Both the position numbers and the translations under genes were made by a program. Below, one piece after another: positions 1 through 7,748 of a DNA stretch of 8,608 bases (positions within the stretch are counted from its first letter, which is position 1; each line of letters starts with the position of its first letter). The DNA is taken from contig CANHHS010000065.1 of assembly GCA_947460445.1 (NCBI GenBank), forward strand, positions 1 to 8,608, written 5' to 3'. Origin of the DNA: Opitutia bacterium. GTDB taxonomy: Bacteria > Verrucomicrobiota > Verrucomicrobiia > Opitutales > UBA953. The notes beneath the pieces are model-generated. The model searched no databases, was not told the origin of the DNA, and saw only the letters and a program-made list of their open reading frames with translations.

Positions 1-561
1 GGACTGCGCATTCTCGCACAAACACCCGATGAAGCCCTGTTAGCTTTTCTTTGTAGTTCAAACAAACAGATCATTCAGATTCGTCGCATGGTTGCGGCCC
101 TTGCCGAACGACTGGGCCAAGAACTTGCGCCAGGCTTCCATGCTCTTCCAGACTGGGCAAAACTCGCACAAGCCGACGCGGCAACGCTCAAGGCCTGCGG
201 CCTAGGCTACCGTGCAACATTCATTCAAGAGACAGCTAAAGAACTTAAACGACGGCCCAATTGGGCTAAAGAGCTCGGCGCCCTCGAGACCGACGCATTA
301 CTGGTAGAATTAACAAAGCTGCCTGGCGTTGGGCCGAAAGTCGCTGCATGTGTCGCCCTCTTCGGCTTCGGAAGACTCGAGTCATTTCCCGTCGACACTT
401 GGATCGAGCAGATCCTCGTCGAAGGCTATGCGCTCAATGGCTGGAAGCGTACGGCTCTCGAACACTTCGGGCGTGCACATTATGGCGCAGCGGCAGGACT
501 CGCACAGCAATTCCTCTTCGCTGCAGCGAGAGCACAAAGCAAGAAGTCTAAAGACGAATGA
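1..561 (+). CDS. ogg: 8-oxoguanine DNA glycosylase/AP lyase, OGG1 type (partial, 5' end outside window)
   Basis: The frame is open from base 1, so the gene starts left of the window; 186 codons of the C-terminal part are visible. The family removes 8-oxoguanine from DNA and nicks the abasic site by β-lyase chemistry. Visible OGG1 signatures in order are LLAFLCSSNKQI (compare SFICSSNN in OGG1), GLGYRA, and the helix-hairpin-helix LPGVGPKVAAC. In the last, Lys at fragment residue 113 (337-339) matches the Schiff-base Lys249 of human OGG1. PVD follows, with Asp at residue 132 (394-396), exactly 19 residues later as for Asp268. Near the end, AQQFLF keeps the Gln (169) and Phe (173) spaced like human Gln315/Phe319, which contact the damaged base. 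VDTW replaces the eukaryotic VDVH, which I recall as usual in bacterial OGGs. The catalytic Lys argues against AlkA. The N-terminal domain cannot be judged. It converges on amt. Confidence 0.9.
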   Translation, partial: GLRILAQTPDEALLAFLCSSNKQIIQIRRMVAALAERLGQELAPGFHALPDWAKLAQADAATLKACGLGYRATFIQETAKELKRRPNWAKELGALETDALLVELTKLPGVGPKVAACVALFGFGRLESFPVDTWIEQILVEGYALNGWKRTALEHFGRAHYGAAAGLAQQFLFAAARAQSKKSKDE

Positions 562-608
562 CAAAAGCGTTCGGACTAAAGATCCCAGCACTAGCTTGAC
601 TATAAAAC

Positions 609-638
609 AAAAGACCCCGGCTTAACCGGGGTCTTTTT
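609..638. terminator. Bidirectional intrinsic terminator between ogg and amt
   Basis: A perfect inverted repeat has arms AAGACCCCGG (611-620) and CCGGGGTCTT (626-635), a 5-base loop CTTAA, and extra A-T pairs at the base. A T5 run follows on the + strand. On the - strand the T4 after the stem is followed by GTTTTAT. It lies 47 bases past the glycosylase stop and about 30 bases past the amt stop, so it can serve both converging genes. Confidence 0.93.
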
Positions 639-666
639 AATGATAGGGCTTTGGCCCCCTGGATGA

Positions 667-2148
667 TTAACCCTTCAACGAGTAACCTTCTTCGCCGTGG
701 TCGGTAACATCAAGACCGCGTGCTTCATCTTCATCGGAAGGACGGAGCCCAATTGTATTCTTGATTAACATGCCAATAATAAAGGTCGCTGTCAGCGAGA
801 GAACCAAGGTCACGCCAATGGCCTTGAACTGTTCGACGACCAATCCGTTATCAAGCAAGCCTTTCAGGTTGGTATTCAAATTAGCATTCGCATCTGCGGT
901 AGCAAATACACCCGTAACGATAGCACCGAGCGTTCCGCCAACGGCATGGACGCCGAAGGTGTCGAGTGCGTCATCATAGCCGAGCTTCGACTTAAGGTAG
1001 ACCACTGCTAGGAACGGGACGATGCCAGCAAGGACGCCGATGATGACGGCCGAACCTGCGCTGACAAAGCCAGCCGCAGGCGTGATCACAACAAGACCGG
1101 CCACTGCACCTGAGCACATTCCAAGGATGCTCGCATGCTTACGAAGCACCCACTCGAGCGCACCCCAAGTGAAGGCGGCAACGGCGGCAGCAAGGGTGGT
1201 AGTCGTGAAGGCCTGAGCAGCGACACCATCAGCAGCGAGAGCTGATCCAGCATTAAAGCCATACCAACCAACCCAGAGCATGCCCGTACCTACCATACAA
1301 AGAACCATCGAGTGAGGCGTCATGGGCACCTTGCCAAAACCTGCGCGCTTTCCGACGAGGATACAGAGCAAGAGCGCTGACCAGCCGGAAGTCATATGAA
1401 CCACAGTGCCACCGGCAAAGTCGATTGCCTTAATGCTCGCAGCTGCATTCCAGACGCCATTCATTTCACCCGTAATACCCCAAACATGGTGAGCCATTGG
1501 GAAGTAGACGAAGAACATCCAAAGAGTGGCGAATGCCATGACGGCCGAGAATTTCATACGCTCAGCAATCGCGCCGATAATCAACGCAGGTGTAATAATT
1601 GCGAACATTAGCTGGAACATCGCAAAGACATTCTGGGAAATCCAATAAGCGTAGTCGGTGTTGGGAGCCGAGGTGACGCCTTCGAAGAAGAAGTATTCCG
1701 ATCCACCAAAAATATTTCCGATTGGCGATCCCGCAAAGTTTTTACCAAAGACCAATGAATAACCGAAGGCCCACCACAAAATGGTAACAAGCCCTGCAAG
1801 GCCGATACATTGAGCGGCAACGGAGAGTACGTTTTTCGTCCGGACTAAGCCGCCGTAGAAAAGAAAGAGGCCGGGCAAAGTCATGAAGAGCACAAGGGCG
1901 GCACTCACCATAATAAAGGCATTGTGGCCTGGACCAGCGGTCGCAGAGACGGGACCACCGAGCACTTTTTCATCCGCAGTCTTCGGGGCGGCGTTATTAA
2001 CATACGCCTCAAGGTCAGCTACCCGTTGCTCGACGCTTGCTGGAGCAGGCGCAGCGGGTGCTTTCGCGGGAGTGGTTGTCTGCGCAGAAGCCAGCGTAGG
2101 AATCGCGAGCAGTGCAATAAGGGTAAGGGTGCGGAGCAAGGGTTTCAT
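667..2148 (-). CDS. amt: Ammonium transporter (Amt/AmtB family)
   Basis: This is an inner-membrane channel for ammonium/ammonia uptake, 493 residues from the chosen start. The N-terminus is a good signal peptide (KPLLR, hydrophobic run, ASA-Q cleavage), followed by an Ala/Pro-rich linker and a short charged segment containing VEQRVADLEAYVNN. Family landmarks follow: FMTLPGLFLFYGGLVR; ALIIGAIAERMKFSAV; HHVW with the Trp of the ammonium-recruitment site (Trp223); DFAGGTVVH (Asp243, His251); WYGFNAGSA (Phe298 of the gate); DTFGVHAVGG (His401). His251 and His401 are the twin pore histidines. The tail GLR...GLDVTDHGEEGY matches the regulatory C-terminus of E. coli AmtB, which takes part in GlnK control, but no glnK/glnB is present in this window. 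The frame also offers an ATG at 2184 with a weak AAGGG ahead of it. I prefer 2148 because it gives a normal signal peptide, although it lacks a clear ribosome-binding site. A sigma-54 promoter lies upstream. Confidence 0.95.
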   Translation of the reverse strand: MKPLLRTLTLIALLAIPTLASAQTTTPAKAPAAPAPASVEQRVADLEAYVNNAAPKTADEKVLGGPVSATAGPGHNAFIMVSAALVLFMTLPGLFLFYGGLVRTKNVLSVAAQCIGLAGLVTILWWAFGYSLVFGKNFAGSPIGNIFGGSEYFFFEGVTSAPNTDYAYWISQNVFAMFQLMFAIITPALIIGAIAERMKFSAVMAFATLWMFFVYFPMAHHVWGITGEMNGVWNAAASIKAIDFAGGTVVHMTSGWSALLLCILVGKRAGFGKVPMTPHSMVLCMVGTGMLWVGWYGFNAGSALAADGVAAQAFTTTTLAAAVAAFTWGALEWVLRKHASILGMCSGAVAGLVVITPAAGFVSAGSAVIIGVLAGIVPFLAVVYLKSKLGYDDALDTFGVHAVGGTLGAIVTGVFATADANANLNTNLKGLLDNGLVVEQFKAIGVTLVLSLTATFIIGMLIKNTIGLRPSDEDEARGLDVTDHGEEGYSLKG

Positions 2149-2230
2149 GGCACAGGGACTATCGCACCCACTGTGCCAATGCATCTTTCAGACCCTTTCG
2201 CTCTTAAAAGTGCTTAAGATGCGACAAAAT

Positions 2231-2249
2231 TGGCAAAAGGGGTGCCGAA
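2231..2249 (-). promoter_or_regulatory. Sigma-54 (RpoN) -24/-12 promoter of amt
   Basis: On the - strand the sequence reads TTCGGCACCCCTTTTGCCA. Against the sigma-54 consensus TGGCAC-N5-TTGC(A/T) it has GGCAC, a 5-base spacer and TTGC, so only the leading T (here C) and the final A/T (here C) differ. The invariant GG (2246-2245) and GC (2234-2233) are 10 bases apart, the required spacing. Transcription would start near 2221, leaving a leader of about 73 bases to the ATG at 2148 or 37 bases to the one at 2184. Ammonium transporters are classic RpoN/NtrC targets. I did not recognise an enhancer-protein site upstream; it may lie in the 3' part of the neighbouring gene. Confidence 0.75.
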
Positions 2250-2308
2250 TTTAGGACAAGCCATGCAGCGAAGCGACTGACCCGCCCCCTTAGAATGGCT
2301 ATGAAAAC

Positions 2309-3214
2309 TTAGAACCTTGCGCCTACCCGCACCGTCCAACCTGGCGCATCGGGTGCCTGAAAGACATTCACCGTATTTCCGTCGTGGCGGAAAGTTTCCC
2401 GGTGAAAGGCAACCCATTCGAAGGCGCCGCGGACAAACCATGTGCCGCTCGACTCAAGGAACTGCGTGACCCCCACGCGCAAAGGAACTTCACCGATCGA
2501 AACTGCGCGATGTCCATAGCTGCCATCCGTCAGTCGGAAGGTTAGTGTTTCGTAGGCACAGGAAAAATCGATGCTGGTGGCTTTATCAGCTGTAGCAAAC
2601 CAACGAGCATAGACGCCGTTTTGTAAACCAGTGATACGGAATTCAATGCTCGCACTCGCATCAGGCGTCCACTTCGCGCGCAAATACGGAATAGGCAATA
2701 CAGACATTTCATAGCGATCCTGGATCATCACCCCGATGGCTACGTCAAAAGTAGCCGCAGGCGTCCATCGATAAGCACCGCCCAATCCCCAGCGAACCGC
2801 ATCACCGAGGCCAAGCGCAGATGTATTGGAAGTTTCAGGCGCAGCTTCAAGCGCCCCAATAAATTGGTAATGGCCATGACCAGATTGCGCCTGCCACTGC
2901 GTGAAGCCCGAAACAATAAAGTCGGAGGTATCACCATAAACGCGGTCATTATTTCCAGCAATTGCGCCCGTAAATTTATTGGTGTAATTATAGTATTCGA
3001 TATCAAGGGCATGATCGGCTCCTTCATGAATGGCTTCAAAGCCAGAACGGGTGCGTTCAAAAGTTCCGCTGAGGCCATCAGCATGACTCACATCTGCCGC
3101 ACCATGTCCTTGATAATCTGCCATCACCACCCAGCCCGTCTTTGAGGACGTTGACGCTTGTTGAGAAAAAACCGTGAACGGCAAGAGACCGGCAACCAGA
3201 AGTAAGGAGCGCAT
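2309..3214 (-). CDS. Putative outer-membrane β-barrel protein, function unknown
   Basis: A 301-residue secreted protein without a recognised catalytic motif. It opens with a signal peptide (MRSLLLVAGLLPFTVFS, probable cleavage before QQAS). The mature part is rich in alternating polar and hydrophobic/aromatic stretches, for example RWGLGGAYRW, LPIPYLRAKW and ASIEFRITGL, typical of β-strands. It ends in WTVRVGARF, with the terminal Phe and alternating pattern of BamA-assembled outer-membrane proteins. The pattern reminds me of DUF6268-type barrels, but I cannot confirm this. GTG at 3217 directly precedes ATG at 3214 (GTGATG); I chose the ATG, since the signal peptide fits either. No clear Shine-Dalgarno sequence precedes it. 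The gene lies upstream of amt on the same strand with a 160-base gap to the amt ATG at 2148, and I see no hairpin terminator between them. It is divergent from the esterase gene. Being an envelope protein is likely; a porin or ligand-binding role is unproven. Confidence 0.72.
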   Translation of the reverse strand: MRSLLLVAGLLPFTVFSQQASTSSKTGWVVMADYQGHGAADVSHADGLSGTFERTRSGFEAIHEGADHALDIEYYNYTNKFTGAIAGNNDRVYGDTSDFIVSGFTQWQAQSGHGHYQFIGALEAAPETSNTSALGLGDAVRWGLGGAYRWTPAATFDVAIGVMIQDRYEMSVLPIPYLRAKWTPDASASIEFRITGLQNGVYARWFATADKATSIDFSCAYETLTFRLTDGSYGHRAVSIGEVPLRVGVTQFLESSGTWFVRGAFEWVAFHRETFRHDGNTVNVFQAPDAPGWTVRVGARF

Positions 3215-3276
3215 CACTTAGGGTGTAACGTCAAGAGACAGGGAAGACAAGTGTAGCCAACGAGTCCTTTTGCGCT

Positions 3277-3304
3277 TTCACAGGCATTAAACAGAGGGTA
3301 TCAC
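3277..3304 (+). promoter_or_regulatory. Possible sigma-70-type promoter of the SGNH hydrolase gene
   Basis: TTCACA (3277-3282), a 16-base spacer and TATCAC (3299-3304) resemble -35 and -10 elements (5 of 6 and 4 of 6 consensus bases). A start about 7 bases later would fall at or next to the ATG at 3311, implying a leaderless or nearly leaderless mRNA. An alternative reading is that AGAGGG (3293-3298) is a ribosome-binding site with a long 12-base spacing, in which case the promoter is elsewhere. The two readings exclude each other. Confidence 0.25.
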
Positions 3305-3310
3305 TACGCC

Positions 3311-4144
3311 ATGACACAACAACGTGCTGGCATTTCGAAACCCGTTTTTCTGCTTTCCGTCGCCTGTGCAGGCTTAGCGGGAATCGTTGTCGCACTTTTA
3401 GGACGCTGGCTTCGCGAAGGTGAAAAAGTTGCCTTCTTAAATGCTAAATTAAATGCCATAACATCTACTCCTTTTAACTTCGCAACCGTGCCCTACCCTC
3501 GCGCAAATGACGGAAGAGTCCAAGGCGGCACAGATGCTCGCCATAAACAACAATGTCAGTGGGCCCAAGATTCCGTGAAAGCAGGCGGCGGTAGCGTCAT
3601 CCTTGTGGGCGACTCGATCACGCACGCCTGGGAAGGTAATATGGATTTACTCAAGGACGCAGGTACATTTGTTAATTTAGCAACTAGCGGCGATCGCACG
3701 GAGAATGTCCTTTGGCGCTTACAAAATGGTAATCTTCCTGCCGGACTTAAGCCGCGCGCATTCGTAGTGATGATCGGAACAAACAATACTGGGCATCGCA
3801 TGGATAAGCCCGAAGATATTGCCGCAGGGGTACATGCCATCCTCCAGCGCCTGCATGACTATGCACCAGAGACGCCAATCATTCTTTATAACATTTTCCC
3901 ACGTGGCGCCAAAAGCGACGATGCCATGCGCGTGAATAATGAAAAAGCCAACAAGCTTGTCGTGGATGGCCTTTCAGAAGAGTTAAAAAAGGTTGTTCGC
4001 TCGCGTGACCTTGCAGCGAAGTACCTCCAGGCAGACGGCACCCTTCCCAACACCATCATGCCAGACCTCTTACACCCAAACCGTAAGGGTTATGAAATTT
4101 GGGCCGAAGACCTGAAGGCCGGCCTAAAGGAATTAGGGCGCTGA
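3311..4144 (+). CDS. SGNH/GDSL-family esterase, PAF-acetylhydrolase-like, membrane-anchored
   Basis: A 277-residue serine hydrolase. A hydrophobic helix at residues 11-30, preceded by a short basic N-terminus, points to a membrane anchor or uncleaved signal with the enzyme domain outside the cytoplasm. SGNH blocks appear in order: GDSIT (nucleophile Ser102), TSGDRTENVLWRL (oxyanion Gly127), GTNN (Asn158) and PDLLHPN (Asp252 and His255). All catalytic residues are therefore present. The lines VMIGTNNTGH and ILYNIFPRGAKSDD resemble the VGTNN and LLPRG segments of the mammalian PAF-acetylhydrolase Ib catalytic subunits, and such proteins are common in PVC bacteria. The likely reaction is hydrolysis of an ester, such as an acetyl group on carbohydrate or a lipid; the substrate cannot be read from sequence. 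It is transcribed divergently from the β-barrel gene across 93 bases and ends at its own terminator. Confidence 0.9.
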   Translation: MTQQRAGISKPVFLLSVACAGLAGIVVALLGRWLREGEKVAFLNAKLNAITSTPFNFATVPYPRANDGRVQGGTDARHKQQCQWAQDSVKAGGGSVILVGDSITHAWEGNMDLLKDAGTFVNLATSGDRTENVLWRLQNGNLPAGLKPRAFVVMIGTNNTGHRMDKPEDIAAGVHAILQRLHDYAPETPIILYNIFPRGAKSDDAMRVNNEKANKLVVDGLSEELKKVVRSRDLAAKYLQADGTLPNTIMPDLLHPNRKGYEIWAEDLKAGLKELGR

Positions 4145-4164
4145 GCGGCTTATTATCAAATGTC

Positions 4165-4193
4165 AAAGCCCCGCCATCCAGCGGGGCTTTTTT
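4165..4193 (+). terminator. Intrinsic terminator after the SGNH hydrolase gene
   Basis: The perfect stem GCCCCGC (4168-4174) / GCGGGGC (4181-4187) has a 6-base loop, flanking A-T pairs and a T-run to 4193. It begins 20 bases after the esterase stop. It separates this gene from the AsmA-like gene, which begins only 39 bases further on. Confidence 0.92.
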
Positions 4194-4232
4194 ATCGCCC
4201 AGTCGCCCTAGGGACACACTCTGCTTGAAGCC

Positions 4233-7200
4233 ATGGGTCGTTTCGTTCGCATCCTCCTCTGGAGTTTCTCTATTTTGGCCGTACTCCTTGCAGGCGTGGC
4301 CATTTGGGCCGACATCCAGTTACGCGCTGACCATCTCGGGCCGCGCGTTGCGGGCATCCTAACAGATGCAGGCATCACAGGCGGAATTACCAAAATCGAA
4401 GCAACGCTTGATGGCACTTTCAATGCCGAGGGGGTTGACCTCACCCTCAAAGACGGGACACGCCTCAAGGCCGAATCTTTACGGGGAGATTTATCCGTGC
4501 TCCGTTTACTCGGCGGACACATACACCTCGCTGAACTCGAAGGCAAAGGCTTCGACATCACCCTTGCAGACACAAAACCTTCGATCGAAAAAAATGGCGC
4601 GAAGATAGGTTCAACAAACGAGCAATCAGATTTGGGTTTAGGTAGATTTTCTACAGGACAAGTCGCTCTAAGCGGTCGCATCCAACTATCCAGTGATACA
4701 GCGGTCCGTTTTAATATACGGAGCGATGGACTAGACCCGCAGGGCGAAGTTGAACTCCGAGCGGGCTTGGCTTGGACAGGTCGCTCGGCCGGAACCGTAA
4801 AAACCGATCCGCGGGCTGATGTCGTTGCGCGTATTCAATTGAACCGAACCCTAGGCCAGCACGGTCTCGCCTGGCGTGAATTGGCAACGGATATTGCGAA
4901 GCTTCGTCTGCGGTTAGTCACGCGCGATGGTAGCGCGCTTGCCGCTGGCGGCCCACAGCTCGACATAGATGCTGAAAATGGCGCCAAGGGCTTAGTCGGA
5001 AAAATCGCCATCCGGGATGCCAAGAACCTCAACGCACTCGACAGCATTTTTACTTTAGGCGAATCACTTTCCGTCAAAGGCAAACTCAACCTCTCGACGG
5101 GTCAATTAGGCGTTCTCGCGCCAACTCGAAAGACAGACATCTGCCACCTTCGCGGTGAACTCGATTTAAACGCCACCCCAGAGTCATGGACGGTCGCTAC
5201 AGATTTAGCCGCAAGCTGGGATGACCTTTCCGTTTTTTCTAAAAACATCACTGCGAACACGCGGTGCGAATGGAAAGTAAAACTATCCGCACACGGAGAT
5301 AGTAAAGAGTGGTCGATTGACTCGTCTACAGTCCAAGGCCCAGGCAACTTTACCCTCTCCATCCGCAAACCTTTACACTGGAAAGGCGGCGTACTGCCGT
5401 TGGATTCCTCAGGCGTACCGATTGAACTGTCTGCAGCCGATGCACCCTTGAGCGCACTCGCGCCATTTTTAAACCTTTCTGGATTTGTGCCCGTCAATGG
5501 CACCTGGTCAGGCGCTGCTGAAATCGCTTTTGCAGAAGGCGAGGCAATCGTGACATGCCCCCGTCCACTTTCTATAAACGAGTTATCGATTGAGCGTGAA
5601 GGCGTCCCCTTGCTAGCGAATCTGAACGCGACACTGCCGCTAAAAGCAGACCGCGGAGGCATTGCTATTCAAGGTTTCCGGGCAGGCGTCAGTGGCCGCA
5701 CTTTAATCTCTGGCGATGCCTCTGTGCGGCCAGGAACAAATGGTGCCTGGCAATCGGAAATTCGCCTAAAAGTTGACCTAGGAGACTTGGCAGGACAGCC
5801 CGGCTGGGAGAGTATTCCCTTTGAACGGCTTCGCGGTATCGTTGTCGATGTTGGTGCGAGTGTGGCTGCTGCAACTGGAGCTCCGCCCGTGATAACCCAA
5901 GGTGCAGTGTCTATTAGAAATGCGAGCGTCGAACTCATGAATCTACGCCAGCGGTCGCCGATTCGCTTAGATGGCACATTACCTGTGGGCGCTCTCTTCG
6001 ACGGTAAAGCCAACAACCTTCCTCTTGAATCTGTATCCGCACTGGTACCCGGACTCAATCTCACGGGTACGCTGACCAAAGCCGATTTAACCCTTGGTGC
6101 TAAAAGCGATGGTAGTTGGTATGTGCGCAGCGAGGCAGGCCCGATTCAATTCACGGACACGGCCGTTGGCTGGGCAGGGACGCCTTACCTTGAGCACTGC
6201 GACTTAACGACCGAAATCGATTTAAGTTTTGGTAGCACAAATGTATTACGCTTTGAAAAAACAGATTTGCGCTGCAAGGGACGTTCGCTGGCAACGGGCT
6301 CGGCCATTGTCCCACTCGGTGGCGCTTGGCCGACAGGATCTGTTCAAGGTGAACTCGGGGCACTCGCTACGCAGCCATTCGCAAAAGGGATGGGCGAAGT
6401 CGCCGGTGGAAATTATCAAATAAACTTAACATCCAAAGACCTGCGTTCGGTTGCCATGGAAGTTTCCTTACGCGATGCAGGTTTCCGCGATCGCGTCTTA
6501 CGCATCAACAGCGCACGGCTAACTGGATCCCTTGAACGCGAAGGCGATGTCTCTAAAATTTTAGGCACTTTCCATATTGGGGCCTCCGGTACAAGTGATG
6601 GAAAGCTAAGCGTCGTCGTAACGAAGAATGGGCAGCGTATGAATTGGGAGGCAAAGGTTGATATTACCGAGATAGCTCTCGACGACATTCTTGGCTTAAG
6701 CCCTCCAGAAAGTGATCCCGCAGAAACAAAGACTTCCAAGCCAGACATCACCCCGGACCGTTCGCCGGTGTGGGCTGGGCATACGGGCACGCTGGAATTT
6801 AACCTAACGAAAGGCACGCTCGGCGAACTCACCGTCAGAGACCTCATTGCCAATGCGACACTGGATGACAACCTTGCCAAATTAACATCCTTAACCGGAA
6901 AGATTCTCGGGGGCACCTTAGCAGGCGACGGTAGTCTCGCTTTCAATCGAACAGCGCCCAGCGGTCCTTACGTGCTTAACTCTACCCTCAGTGTCGCCAA
7001 TGTAGATTTTGCAGAAATTGCCGCCCTACTACCAACCATGAAGGGCAACGCAGAAGGTAAAGCGAACGCACGCATCGGGGTTGCATCACATGCACCAACA
7101 GTCAACCAACTCGTCCAACATTTAGCCATCGACCTTGCACTCGATGCAAAAGACGGCCGCGTACGCATGCCACGTTCGGCCGCTGCACTGAACAAAAAAA

Positions 7201-7745
7201 TCGGTGACGTTGCCGACGTCGGGATTGGCATCGCCACCCTGACAGCTGCACTCGGTAAAGGCCGCGCTGCTGAACAAGCGGCTAAAGTTGCCACGCAAGG
7301 TACTGCTCTGCGCGAAATTCATAAGGCAGCCAGCGATTACCAGTATAGTCGCTTTGAAGCGCGTGCGCAGCGCTTAGCTGACGGAAGCATCAAGGTCACC
7401 CGACTGGAAACAACCGGGGCAACGCTTTCACTCTCTGCCAAAGGCACAATTACCGCCGAGCCCGACAAAGAGTTTGCCGACTGGCCCCTCGAAGCATCTG
7501 CAGCCCTACGTGGTTCCGGAACGCTCGGCGAATGCTTCACCTCCTTAGGTTACGACCCAGGTAATCCTTCTGCGGACGGCCAGCGGCAAGGTCCCGCTTT
7601 TATGGCTTCAGGTTCTATCAACCATCTGCAAACAAACTTGCTGGATGCCTTAAGGGGTGGGCCTGCCAACGACCCTAGCCCTCGCGGCTCACCCACCACA
7701 GGCACTCCAAGTGGTGGCGGATTGCTCGATCGCCTTCGCCGTTAA
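4233..7745 (+). CDS. Large AsmA-like envelope protein
   Basis: A 1170-residue protein with one N-terminal membrane helix (about residues 6-26), then a long exported region rich in short β-strand-like units. Residues about 30-110 (ITKIEATLDGTFNAEGVDLTL, then KAESLRGDLSVLRLLGG) have the look of AsmA/TamB N-termini, where each layer is described by gene-like repeats of β-strands. About residues 848-1130 resemble the AsmA C-terminal region: GTLEFNLTKGTLGELTVRDL, LTGKILGGTLAGDGSL, then an amphipathic stretch and TGATLSLSAKGTI. The tail is Pro/Gly/Ser/Thr-rich and ends LLDRLRR. AsmA-clan proteins (TamB, YhdP, AsmA) are thought to form β-groove bridges that move phospholipids between inner and outer membrane; the same role here is inference. 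The ATG at 4233 is the only start, because a TAG stands in frame at 4209. There is no clear Shine-Dalgarno sequence. Only 39 bases separate it from the previous terminator, and I see no convincing promoter there. Confidence 0.8.
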   Translation: MGRFVRILLWSFSILAVLLAGVAIWADIQLRADHLGPRVAGILTDAGITGGITKIEATLDGTFNAEGVDLTLKDGTRLKAESLRGDLSVLRLLGGHIHLAELEGKGFDITLADTKPSIEKNGAKIGSTNEQSDLGLGRFSTGQVALSGRIQLSSDTAVRFNIRSDGLDPQGEVELRAGLAWTGRSAGTVKTDPRADVVARIQLNRTLGQHGLAWRELATDIAKLRLRLVTRDGSALAAGGPQLDIDAENGAKGLVGKIAIRDAKNLNALDSIFTLGESLSVKGKLNLSTGQLGVLAPTRKTDICHLRGELDLNATPESWTVATDLAASWDDLSVFSKNITANTRCEWKVKLSAHGDSKEWSIDSSTVQGPGNFTLSIRKPLHWKGGVLPLDSSGVPIELSAADAPLSALAPFLNLSGFVPVNGTWSGAAEIAFAEGEAIVTCPRPLSINELSIEREGVPLLANLNATLPLKADRGGIAIQGFRAGVSGRTLISGDASVRPGTNGAWQSEIRLKVDLGDLAGQPGWESIPFERLRGIVVDVGASVAAATGAPPVITQGAVSIRNASVELMNLRQRSPIRLDGTLPVGALFDGKANNLPLESVSALVPGLNLTGTLTKADLTLGAKSDGSWYVRSEAGPIQFTDTAVGWAGTPYLEHCDLTTEIDLSFGSTNVLRFEKTDLRCKGRSLATGSAIVPLGGAWPTGSVQGELGALATQPFAKGMGEVAGGNYQINLTSKDLRSVAMEVSLRDAGFRDRVLRINSARLTGSLEREGDVSKILGTFHIGASGTSDGKLSVVVTKNGQRMNWEAKVDITEIALDDILGLSPPESDPAETKTSKPDITPDRSPVWAGHTGTLEFNLTKGTLGELTVRDLIANATLDDNLAKLTSLTGKILGGTLAGDGSLAFNRTAPSGPYVLNSTLSVANVDFAEIAALLPTMKGNAEGKANARIGVASHAPTVNQLVQHLAIDLALDAKDGRVRMPRSAAALNKKIGDVADVGIGIATLTAALGKGRAAEQAAKVATQGTALREIHKAASDYQYSRFEARAQRLADGSIKVTRLETTGATLSLSAKGTITAEPDKEFADWPLEASAALRGSGTLGECFTSLGYDPGNPSADGQRQGPAFMASGSINHLQTNLLDALRGGPANDPSPRGSPTTGTPSGGGLLDRLRR

Positions 7746-7748
7746 TCT

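Noticed and set aside
1883..2254. 123-codon + strand open frame opposite the amt 5' end and promoter
   Set aside because: It is antisense to the amt signal peptide and linker, and its translation shows no family features.
2262..2285. Imperfect inverted repeat around AGCGAAGCGACT considered as a terminator of the β-barrel gene
   Set aside because: The stem is too short and no T-run follows on the - strand.
4206..4213. Palindrome CCCTAGGG ahead of the AsmA-like gene considered as an operator
   Set aside because: An 8-base palindrome is expected by chance, and no second copy or promoter context supports it.
5102..5662. 186-codon - strand open frame, and others at 5669-6079 and 6416-6946
   Set aside because: They are shadows of the AsmA-like gene: Ser/Pro/Arg-rich translations without recognisable domains.
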